Source: Sinonovacula constricta
Lineage: Eukaryota > Mollusca > Bivalvia > Cardiida > Solecurtidae
Assembly: GCA_007844125.1 (NCBI GenBank)
Contig: CM017573.1
Coordinates: 5,414,846 to 5,478,845 of the forward strand
Length of the DNA: 64,000 nucleotides
Reading direction: 5' to 3'
Program-made: the position numbers and the translations under genes
In this document: positions 41,901-53,900 of the stretch, piece after piece
Numbering within the stretch: the stretch's first letter is position 1
Layout of the letters: the number at the start of each line of letters is the position of its first letter
The notes under the pieces: model-generated
What the model was told of the DNA's origin: nothing
The model's input: only the letters and a program-made list of their open reading frames with translations
The model's database searches: none

Positions 41901-44900
41901 TCTCTATACAGTGAAGAGCACGTTAATGTTTTCTCTTACTTTGTACTGTGATGACCATATATCTCTACATCTCTTCTTCCATACAGTAAAGAGCACATTC
42001 ATGTTTTCTCTTCTTCCATGCAGTAAAGAGCGCATTCATGTTTTCTCTTCTTCCGTACAGAGAAAAGCACATTCATATTTTCTCTTCTTCCATGCAGTAA
42101 AGAGCGCATTCATGTTTTCTCTTCTTCCATGCAGTAAAGAGCGCATTTATGTTTTCTCTTCTTCCGTACAGAGAAGAGCACATTAATGTTTTCTCTTACT
42201 TTGTACAGTGATGACCATATATCTCTACATCTCTTCCTCCATACAGTTAAGAGCACATTCATATTTTCTCTTCCTCAATACAGTGAAGAGCACATTCATT
42301 TTTTCTCTTCTTCCATACAGTAAAAGCATTCATCTTTTCTCTTCCCCCTTCCATGCAGTGAAGAGCACATATTTCTTCTTCCATACAGTAAAGAGCACTT
42401 AAATGTTTTCTCTTCTTCCATACAGTGAAGAGCACTTAAATGTTTTCTCTTCTTCCATACAGTGAAGATTGCATTAATGTTTTCATGTCCACATACAATG
42501 AAGATCACATGAATGTTTTTGCTTCCTCCATAGAATTAAAAGCACAGAAATGTTGTTTCTTTCCTCCTTACAGTGAAGAACAGGTTAGTTCCAATGCACA
42601 AGCTAGATCTGCGTATGGGCACACCAGACTCTGTGAAGAGAGGCCGTCAGTCTCAGATGAAGGAGAGGTCCTTCAAGCTGACTAACCTGGCTGTGGACGA
42701 AGACTCTTCCATGATCCACCTCAAGGTCAGTGGGTTGGTTTGTGTCTAATGAATTTAAACGGTCTAGATATGGACATGCTGAACAAACTTTTTAAGAATA
42801 ATTGTTCAGACATCTCAAAGTCCAATCCATATTGGGGAAACAGTTATAGAGCTGTTGAAGTTTCTGACACCTCAGCCCCTCACTCAATGGTTTGCTATAT
42901 AAAAACAATCGACGTCAAAAGGAGGCTGCCAGCTGACCTGCAGTGGGTCATTAGTTTAATCTTAAGATATTATTTTTCTATCAACAGCTGGCCTAAGTTT
43001 GATTAATCTTTTTGGTGTTTTTTTTAAATCTAGCAGTTACGGTCAATGATCTATATCGACCAGTACCTTGTCTGAATCTCTGTTGTGTCACCCAGGAGTC
43101 CAAGTCTGGGCGGAAGACAAGAAACAATGCCATGAGCACTGAGATAATCCAACAGTTGATGATGGAAGAATGGATGCCTGCCATGGACGATGACTGTGAT
43201 TATGAGGATGTCCTGGAGAATCTCATCATAGTGCTAGATGTAGAGAACCCTGGGGTCTATGATAGTGTCTGTTCCTACATTGGGGCCATTTTTGGGTAGG
43301 TGGTAATTTTCAAGTTGTAGCTGCTGAAACTGACTAAAATGAGATGCATTCAGCATTTACTGTCATTAAATATTTGGAAATTCTAGATTGCGATCTGTGT
43401 CTATAGAGCAAGACTGTTGATTCCTATATTGTAGTGACATTTCTGTAAAATAAAGGTCAAGGCCACACTTCAAATTTGTGTCTTAAGGTTCTGGAACTGT
43501 AACTAACTTCGGTAAACATTGGCACTATGTAAGATCCGGTTTTATTTGAATAGCATTTGTCGTCAAGTTTCGTATTTGCTTGTTTATTAATTTTTCATCA
43601 CGTGATAGGGATTTTCCATGACGTCATTGGGTTACCCATTTCTCCAAGCATTGAGGCCTGTGTATATTGCTTGTAACTTGTCGTCAGTGAAATTAATGGA
43701 ACACTCTTTTTGTGCAAAGACTATATAAAATAATCAGCGTTATTTGAAAGCTAAGGCTCAAAATATGCCAACATTACACACTCTGATGGCAAACGGTGTA
43801 TGCAAAATAACAACAGCAGAAAACATCGCCGGATCAGGTTTGACGCTCACTCACCTTCGACTGATATTTTCTCGGGATGGCCAGGATGGACTTTTGAATG
43901 TCTTCAGGGGTCAAAACTGTGAGGAACAACCAAGTGTCACTAATATCAAATGAGTGCTTGACTCAGTTATTTCTTAACTGTCGGAATCTTTTTACGAAAA
44001 ACGTATAAAGTGGTTAATTTCAAATATTTTCCTCAAGCCAGCCAAAATAAGTAAAGAGAAGGTTTTCATGTGATAATGCAGAGTTTTACATACATATTTC
44101 CATCTCCAATACCAACCGTAGGTGTTGTTTTTATTATAAAGAAGTATAATCTGTAATTGACCATTTTGATGTAATTTTTTCGCTATAAATTCTCTTGCAG
44201 TTTCATTAAAGTAACCTTAAAAAATTCTTATAAATTTTATTAGGAATGGTAAAATGGCTTTAAAATCTCATATAATGTGCAGTTCATATTGCAGAAAATT
44301 TTAAAACTAGTTGTATGTGTCTAACTAGCTTCAAACTTGAGATATTTGCTTTTATAGATAGAGTAAATTTTTAAACACACCCAAAAAATTTGGGATTTTT
44401 GCTTGGGGGTACATGTCTGCAAAGCTCTGTATTTTTATAAGTATTTGTCCAAAGTGTAATCTTATTGTTCTGATTTATCATGACATGATTGTGTAACAAG
44501 AAAATTGGTTAAAATTTGAATATAGAACAGTAGAATTTGAAAAAATAGTACTTTTTCATTTTTTGTCCCAGCACATTTTACAGTGTTTTTTAAAATCAAG
44601 GGTCACTTTATAAAAATGCACATAACCTTAGTAACAAACGGTAAACTTCCTTAAAAATTCACTATAGGATGTGTTTTATAGTGTAGATTCAAGAAACAGT
44701 ATCATTATAAGGATTGTGAAAGGTCACCATTACAGTTCACCAGAACCTTAAATATGGTGCATGATAGGTCTATTAAGCCATGTAATTATTATAAGTGGAT
44801 CTTAAGGGAAGCATACGTTAAGCCATGTAATTATTATAAGTGGATCTTAATGGAAGCAATAACAGTGAGATGTTTAAAGTGGATCTTAATGGAAGCATAC

Positions 44901-47900
44901 GTTAAGCCATGTAATTGTTAAAAGTGGATCTTAAGGGAAGCAATAACAGTGAGATACTTAATTGTTTAAAGTGGATCTTGATGGAAGCATACGTTAAGCC
45001 ATGTAATTGTTTAAAGTGGATCTTGATGGAAGCATATGTTAAGCCATGTAATTGTTAAAAGTGGATCTTAAGGGAAGCATACGTTAAGCCATGTAATTGT
45101 TAAAAGTGGATCTTAAGGGAAGCATACGTTAAGCCATGTAATTGTTTAAAGTGGATCTTAATGGAAGCAATTACAGTGAGATATTTAATTGTTTAAAGTG
45201 GATATTAATGGAAGCATACAGTGAGATAAGTAATTGATTAAAGTGGATCTTATACCACATGCAACACTCCACCGTTTACAGTTCATATTATCTGGCCCGC
45301 CAAATTCTTTCTGTCCATTGGTGTCTTTTACTGAGTTGCCCCACATAACGTGTTGTAATCGGTTCTGCAGGGAAAACCCATTATTCTACAGTTCCCTGTG
45401 GATCAATTTACAACATACTTTAAGGCAGATGTATCATTATGGTTTGTATCTGTAGGGAAATCGGTATCCCGGACAAGCAGCTGGAGGAGATCCTGGCCAA
45501 GTTGGAGGTGAACCTGAACCATGTAAATACTGCCATCAAGTCGTCCACCATCCATGCCTTGCAGTTGATTGGACACGGCAGGAATGATGTGCTGCTCATG
45601 ATACTGCCCAAACTAGTTGATCCTGAGGTGGGAACATTTTCTGTAAAATATGGTTTATCAGTATTCTGTTTCTTATGGATTATGTTCCAAAGCTAAATGT
45701 TTCAGGGCCCCTTAATATATTTCTTAAGTCTTCATTATGATTGAGATGTTAAATATCTTTCAATATTTGATACATTTGTCAGTTTATTCTTAAGTGTCAT
45801 GAAACAATGCACTGTTTAGCAATACATCTTATGCATATAGTAGTATAGTACTAGAGTGAAAATCTTGCTTGAGCGAGGTTTGAAGGAGCGAGAGGCTAGT
45901 GTAATGCGAGGAAGTTCATCATAATTTGATTCATTTGATCGAAGAAGGATATAAAGAGTATTCAATATATTAGTCAACTTCTAATATCTTGAGAGCCAAT
46001 TAATCATTGATTGGAGATGTGTAATAACGAGCAGTCAGTGCTTTTCACATCCTTGGGAGTGACATATGTCGTGCTTGTAGGTGGCCATTGTTATACCTAA
46101 TTAGCCAATCAACACCTTACCTTCATCGCTAAACCCAGGCATGTTTATTTGTAGCAGGGAAGTTAGGACAGAATTGATGAATGACATTGCTGTTCTGTCA
46201 TCTGAACAGTACATACAACCTATGCTTATTTATTCTGAGGAAAGTTCGGGTGTACTGTATTCATGTGAAGAACCTGGTGTATCTGGGTGTAGATTATTGG
46301 ATCAGAATTAATCATTTACCCTGGTAACCATAGGAAATGGAGACAAGGAGATTGAAAAGAAAAACACAAACAATAGAAGTAAGGTACAAAGCAATAATTG
46401 GTGTAGAAAAGGTCGCAGAAAGATTGTTGCCGCAAAAGAATTGGGAATAATTCAAGTTCATTGTCTACATACATGGCTGTCCAAGAGGAACTCAGTAAAT
46501 GCAGTTTATCTTGAGTATGTGCCAAAATTATGCGTATAGTATAGACAACAAGACTAAGACAACATCGCTGTTTATGACAGTGCTGGTTTCAGGCAGTTGA
46601 GACTCTCATACCACACTGTTTTTAACCAGGTTTTCAACCAAAATCCTGGTGATTAGATTGGAGTATGGCGGGCAGGCTGTCGGAGGGCAGGCAGTGTCAA
46701 ACAAAGTGTTTCTGGTCAATAACTTCTATGTGGAGAAACCAATCTTTCTGAAACTTTGGATATAGCAAGCTTGCATGAAGACTTAGCTTGGGATTGGATT
46801 TGGGGCCAATCGGGTCATAATCACTGTTACTAAAAATAGGAAAACAGCTTCCGCTTAATAATTTGTGTTAAATTGGAGATATCTTGCTGAAATTTTGTTT
46901 GTCGGTAGTTTATGTGCAAACTTAGCTTCGGATTGGATTAGGAGCCAGTTGGTTCAAGGTAACTGTTACTAAAAACAGAAAAACAGTTTCTGGTCAGTTA
47001 CTACAGTTTGGATAAACCAATCTTGCTGAAATTTTGGATATAGCAAGCTTGCATGAAGTCCTAGCTTGGGAATCGATTTGTCAAATTGCTGAAAACCTTC
47101 ATGGCCATGTTGCTTGTGAAAACAGTCATATATTAACACAGAAGTGCGAGGAACTTGTTGAAACAAGGATTTTTGGTGGTCCCTTGCTATCTTGCTTAAG
47201 TGAGATTTGACTGTAATTTTATCATCATCTGTTGTTTGACATGCTGATACTATGTGTCTGTGTTGCACATTGTCTTATAGCAGCCCTCCTTTATGTAGTA
47301 ATCCATTTTCCAGCACAGGAGTCTGCAAACTGTAGAACAGAAAATATAGTATGCCACAGTAAGTAAGCATCTAACCTTCTACAGGATGTGCATTTGCTGT
47401 ATTTTACAGGAATCAGTGCGTAGAAAGGCTGCAGAAGCTGTGCAGGCACTGACAGGAGCTTCAGATCAGGCATCTCTCCTCACCATCCTCGACTCACTCG
47501 GTGTCACAGGGGGGTTGTACAGCAGTCAGGAGGATGAGGTATACTTATTAAAGATACTTATGCTCTGACACAGTATGTCTCCCTCAATCCTGTCTTTCCC
47601 TCAGTCCCCCATCATTCTCAGTCCTGTCTTTCCCCATGTCCTTTCTCTCTCAGTCATTTTTCTCAGTCCAGTCTCTTAATCTTGTTTTATTCCCTCATTA
47701 CCATCTCAGTCCTGTCTTTCACGTAGCCTACCTTTATCCTGTCTCCCTCAGTCCAGTCTCTCACTCCTGTCTTTCTCAGTCTAATCTCTCCCTCAGTCCT
47801 GTCCCGCTCTTTGTTTAATCTCTTCCTCAGCCCTGTCTCTCCCTCAGTCCTGTTTTTCTCAGTCCTTTCTATCTCTCAGTCCAATCTCTTTCTCTGTTCT

Positions 47901-50900
47901 GTCCTGCTATCTGTCTAATCTCTCCCTCAGTCCTGTCTCTCCCTCAGTCCTGTCTATCTCTCAGTCCAATCTCTTTCTCAGTCATGTCTCGCTCTTTGTC
48001 TAGTCTTTCCCTCAGTCCTGTCTCTCCCTCAGTCCTGTCTTTCTCAGTACTGTCTATCTGTCAGTCCAATTTCTTTCTCAGTCATGTCCAGCTCTCTCAG
48101 TCTAGTCTCTCTCTAAGTTCTGTTCCTCCCTTAGTCATGTCTATCTCTCTGTCCAATCTCTCCCTCAGTCCTCTCCTGCTCTTTGTCTAGTCTCTCTCTC
48201 AGTCCAGTCAGTCCCTCAGTCCTGTCCTTCCCTCAATCCTGTCTCTCCATTAGTCTTTTCACTCTCTCAGTCCTGTCTATCTCTCAGTCCTGTCCCTCCC
48301 TCAGTCCTGTCTATCTCTCAGTCATGTCCTCCCTCAGTCCTGTCTAGTCCCTCCCTCAGTCCTATCCCGCTCTCTGTCTAGTCCCTTCCTCAGTCCTGTC
48401 CCTCCCTCAGTCCTGCCCCTCCCTCAGTCATGTCTCTCCTTTAGTCCAGTCACTCCCTCAGTCCTGTCCTTCCCTCTGTCCTGTCTCTCTCTCAGTCCAG
48501 TCACTCCCTCAGTCCTGTCTCTCTCTCAGTCCAGTCACTCCCTCAGTCCTGTCTATCTCTCAGTCCTGTCCTCCCTCAGTCTTGTTCCTCCCTCAGTCAT
48601 GTCCCTCCCTCAGTCATGTCCCGCTCTCTGACTAGTCCCTCCCTTAGTCCTGTCCCGCTCTCTGTCTAGTCCCTCCCTTAATCCTGTCCCTCCCTCAGTC
48701 CTGTCCCTCTCTCAGTCATGTCCCGCTCTCTGTCTAGTCCCTCCCTTAGTCCTGTCCCGCTCTCTGTCTAGTCCCTCCCTTAATCCTGTTCCTCCCTTAG
48801 TCCTGTCCCGCTCTCTGTCTAGTCCCTCCCTTAATCCTGTCCCTCCCTTAGTCCTGTCCCGCTCTCTGTCTAGTCCCTCCCTTAATCCTGTTTCTCCCTC
48901 AGTCATGTCCCGCTCTCTGTCTAGTCCCTCCTTTAGTCCTGTCCTGCTCTCTGTCTAGTCCCTCCCTTAGTCCTGTCCCGCTCTCTGTCTAGTCCCTTCC
49001 TCAGTCCTGTCCCGCTCTCTGTCTAGTCCCTCCCTTAGTCCTGTCCCGCTCTCTGTCTAGTCCCTCCCTTAGTCCTGTCCTGCTCTCTGTCTAGTCCCTC
49101 CCTTAGTCCTGTCCCGCTCTCTGTCTAGTCCCTTCCTCAGTCCTGTCCCTCCCTCAGTCCTGTCCCTCACTCAGTCCTGTCCTTCCCTCAGTCCTGTCCC
49201 TCCCTCAGTCCTGTCCCGCTCTATGTCTAGTCCCTCCCTTAATCCTGTCCCTCCCTCAGTCCTGTCCCTCTCTCAGTCATGTCCCTCTCTCTGTCTAGTC
49301 CCTCCCTTAGTCCTGTCCCGCTCTCTGTCTAGTCCCTCCCTTAATCCTGTTCCTCCCTTAGTCCTGTCCCGCTCTCTGTCATGTCCCTCCCTTAATCCTG
49401 TCCCTCCCTTAGTCCTGTCCCGCTCTCTGTCTAGTCCCTCCCTTAATCCTGTTCCTCCCTCAGTCATGTCCCTCCCTCAGTCATGTCCCGCTCTCTGTCT
49501 AGTCCCTCCCTTAGTCCTGTCCCGCTCTCTGTCTAGTCCCTCCCTTAGTCCTGTCCCGCTCTCTGTCTAGTCCCTCCCTTAGTCCTGTCCCGCTCTCTGT
49601 CTAGTCCCTCCCTTAGTCCTGTCCAGCTCCCTGTCTAGTCCCTTCCTCAGTCCTGTCCCTCCCTCAGTCCTGTCCCTCACTCACTCCTGTCCTTCCCTCA
49701 GTTCTGTCCCTCCCTCAGTCCTGTCCCGCTCTCTGTCTAGTCCCTCCCTCAGTCCTGTCCCTCCCTCAGTCCTGTCCCTCACTCAGTCCTGTCCTTCCCT
49801 CAGTCCTGTCCCTCCCTCAGTCCTGTCCCGCTCTCTGTCTAGTCCCTCCCTCAGTCCTGTCCTTCCCTCAGTCCTGTCCCTCCCTCAGTCCTGTCCTTCC
49901 CTCAGTCCTGTCCCTCACTCAGTCCTGTCCTTCCCTCAGTCCTGTCCCTCCCTCAGTCCTGTCCCTCCCTCAGTCCTGCCCCTCCCTCAGTCATGTCTCT
50001 CCCTGCAGTCCAAAATTTGCCATATTGTATTGCACAATAGTGCACAGCAGTTTGTTTCAAATTGCTCTATTAGCAGGCGTATTTTGCTCCATCCTGCAGT
50101 GTTCTTGTTTTTATTTTGAATTTATTGCCTTTGATGTGATTTATGTTGAGCTACAATGTCAACACTTTACATGGTACCATGATAAAAGCTTCAATGGGTG
50201 ATAGATCTTAATAATATTCTCTAAAAAGACCATGCTGGTGCTTTGTTTTTCCATTTTTACACTGCTGTCTTACTTTAGACAGCATCTATTGATTGTAGTT
50301 ATTTTGTTTGTTGTTTTTGTCTGGCTGAACTTGTGTTTTTTACTAGATATATGATACATAACTGTATAATTTGACTTCAAGGTTTTCAGACCTTTTACTC
50401 TACACTAAAACAGGCCTCACAAGGTCAGACTTTAACAACTTTAACAAGATATCTCACTAAAGGCAGTGAATTTTAATTGTAAGCTTTGCAGCCTCTCAAG
50501 AGGGAAAAATTGCTTCATTCAAGGGCCAAAAGGGGACATTTTTGACATTCAATATACATAACGTGTTTGTCCTCATTGTACCCACATACAAAGTTGTATT
50601 GTAAGCTCACCCTTTGTTTTATTTTTTTAGCGTGAGTTATACTGGAAGCAAGTTGTATGTATGTCTGTTTACCCAATTTTATCAGGGTTCCTTCTATAGT
50701 TTTGTATCATTTTTGAATTTTGATAAATACCTTGGGCATATCTCAAGCTGCTGTTTTTGTAGCAATTAGATGAGGATGAAAATTGCAATTGAGTTATATC
50801 CCCTTTATATTTTTTTTCTCTATAGAATAGAGATCTATGAGCAGTTGAGCTTGAGTCAGCAATCACTAAACCAATTAAGGGACATAGGCCATGATTAGTC

Positions 50901-53900
50901 TTGTAAATATTAATAAATAAATTTCCAGATATTAAAAGCAAAATAAAACTAATTTAGATAATTTAATGATATTTAAAATATACACTACACTGACTGCTAT
51001 TGATTCGGTGGTCATTGTCACAACGTTCAAGCTAACAACAACCTTTAACATGATTTTTCTTTGAGTTTTCAGTCATTGGGTAAATCCTTGATTAAAGAAA
51101 CTAAAGTAATCAGCCACTGTGATATGGCACAGGCACTGGTATTGTCCATGCTAGCAGAGAGGTTAAAGTACCAATAGAGTCAGTGGTTAAATCCTTGCAG
51201 GGAAAGAGGCACCATGTTTTACAAACATCTTTGGACTAAAGTACAATCGAACCACGGTTATTCAAACTCGGGTTTTCCAATGCCTTAGGGATTATTCAAA
51301 GCCATTGGTCAGTCCCCGATTTATTCCTATATAATTTATTGTAAAAAACTTCTGATTATTCATTTGCATTAATCAAAGTTTCGACATTATTCAAAGTAAA
51401 TTTCTATCTCCAACATACAGTTTTAATGCTACCTTTACATATCTTATACATCATGTCACCGGTCGACCATTGTGTATTGTCACCAGTCAAACTGCGAAGG
51501 GAGGCTTCTTCAGTAACATTGATGTTTGGTTTCATTAATTGGTTCAAGTTGTTAATTGGAAATGACGTGTTGATTAGTTTGACAATTAGTTATGTTGTAT
51601 AATCAATTAAGCCAAGTGACAATCCAATTTAAGATTGACTTCTCAATTGAGAAATAGCGAGCTTAGCGGGTGAAGTCTTTGCTGAGCAATCTAGAGAAGA
51701 TCCCAGCAAGGGGGGGTTACCCAGGTCAGATACAATTGAATACTACATGTATGTGTTTGTGACCATTATGTAATGTATGTTGCAGTTCGTTGATGATGGT
51801 AAGATGTTCACGTCTACTTGATTATGCTTTATACATACAAACATAAATGATTTGTTATTATTTCGAAAAGAAAAAAAGCAAACATGATGCTTATTCTGTT
51901 ATTTCTTTTCCAACAATTAAATTTTCTTACGTTTCACTTTTAATATATATTATGGTATATACATTGTTCCTTGCACATTACTGCAGAGAATAATGTAATT
52001 CAAAATGATGGACTCCTAGTTGGAAATATTTGTAAGTAGCAGCAATTTTGACTATTTTAACCCATGCATTGTTCAAAGTAAATCGGCAGTCCCGACAACT
52101 TCGAATAACCGAGTTCAACTGTAATCAGCTACTTTGTGGTGATACTTGCAGGCTCTGGCATTGTCCATGCTAGCAGAGAGGTTTAAGGACCAGGAGGAAG
52201 ATCCACAGCTGTATGAACGCATCCAGGACTGGGTGGAGGGAACCACCCCGGGACTTTTCGACATCACCGATGTAAGTTGTCATGGCAAAATATTCCAATA
52301 GAATATCATTATAAGTGGTATGAATTTAAAAGTGTTCCATTAAGGACAGAAACATGTTACCCTGGACATAATTAGCACAGATCATGTGATGAAATATATA
52401 TGTTGTCATTCTTCCTTTGAGGAATAAAATAGTATATTAAGAGGAATATAATGCAATATGAAATAAGAGTAAAATATTAGGCACTCAGCCTTCTTTTGAT
52501 TCATGAGTATTGTTTACCTTAAAAGGTAAAAATATCTCCGTAAAGCAAAGTTTTCTGAGGCCATTTGAGTAGAATTGCCAACTTGTAACTTCAAGGAATC
52601 CTGGTAGGAGTGCCATTGGGGGCCAAAACATTAAAGCGGGGAAGTCAAACAGATGAACGGACGTTTCTGTTTAGATATTTCCATAGGTCTTCCTCTACCA
52701 AACATTTGGATGTCATGTAAATTACCATAAGCTTCTCCTAGTGATGTATTAAAAGAATAAATATGCAGTAAATTGGTAATGGAATACATTTTATATATAT
52801 TTAGTGTAGCTACATATAACAGACATGAGTGCAAAACTAACCATTTGGTGTTTAACCAAATTACAAAATAAAATATTATAAAACAGGTTTCTGTGAAGTA
52901 TTTTATCTACATTTCAATTCTATAATTGGTGGAAATATTTTATGTTTGTTGCCAACATACTAGAGCCAAGAGGATAAGAAAAAGAACAGAAAAAGAAAAA
53001 ATATTCTGTAAAAGAAGATTAGCAAACAAAACAACAAAACATAATCTTACTGGTTATTTTTTGTGCAAGTATTTATCAAACATGACTGCAATAACTGTTC
53101 TATTATCTGAGCAGAGATGCATGTAAACAAACATTAGTTAATTGTTGTTTCCATATCATTTTTTTTTCTGTTGTTTTACTCTGTTTTTTGAAATACATTG
53201 CAGCGGCCATTTGTAATCATTAAAGCAATGTCCAGCTTTTTGGTGGAGGAAAACCCCAGACACGTGCCTGGGTAGAACCAGCAAGTCAGCTGGAATACCT
53301 TCTCACATTAAGTCCTTCACTCTGAATTGACTTGAACCTATGAGGTGAGAGGCTTAGCAGTCAGAGGAGTTTCAAATCAGGGACTCTACAACAACGCTAC
53401 ATGTGCCCCACCCATATAATCTTTTTATAAGTTTTAAAATTAATATAGTCCTGTTCATCAATAAGTAATTAAGATCATGTTCTGTTTTAGCCTGAGGATG
53501 AGCTGTTGTTCCGAGATGGGACCAGGTCCAGAAAGTCTGCCATGTACCAGGGCAAAGAGGCCTCCTTCCTGTCGGAGAAATCTGGTACACTTTCTCTCCT
53601 TATACTCTGCTGTCTGGACAGAAGATCCCTTTATTTTCATAATATTGGGTGCTTAGTCCTTGTCACACTTTATAGGTCTTAATTCCATTCCTTGTACCAA
53701 AGACAGAAGTGGTCTTCTTGTCTGCTATGCTGGGAATATGTTCATATAGGATGCACATTTATGTTGTTGTTCATTTTACCCTCAATTTACAAAGGACAAC
53801 CTCTTTATTTTCTGAATAAATCCTATTTATTTTAGTTTATTTTACAGAGTTCTAGATTACAGGAGAGGGTTTAATTCAATGGAACTTTATTCAGCCGTTG

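Noticed and set aside
48712..49570. Overlapping ORFs in the pyrimidine-rich array
   Set aside because: They are open on both strands only because of the 51-bp compound period. No protein-like composition.
49994..50060. Exon starting after tctccctgcag at the end of the array
   Set aside because: It is the best-looking acceptor of the array, but no coding frame or in-phase donor follows.
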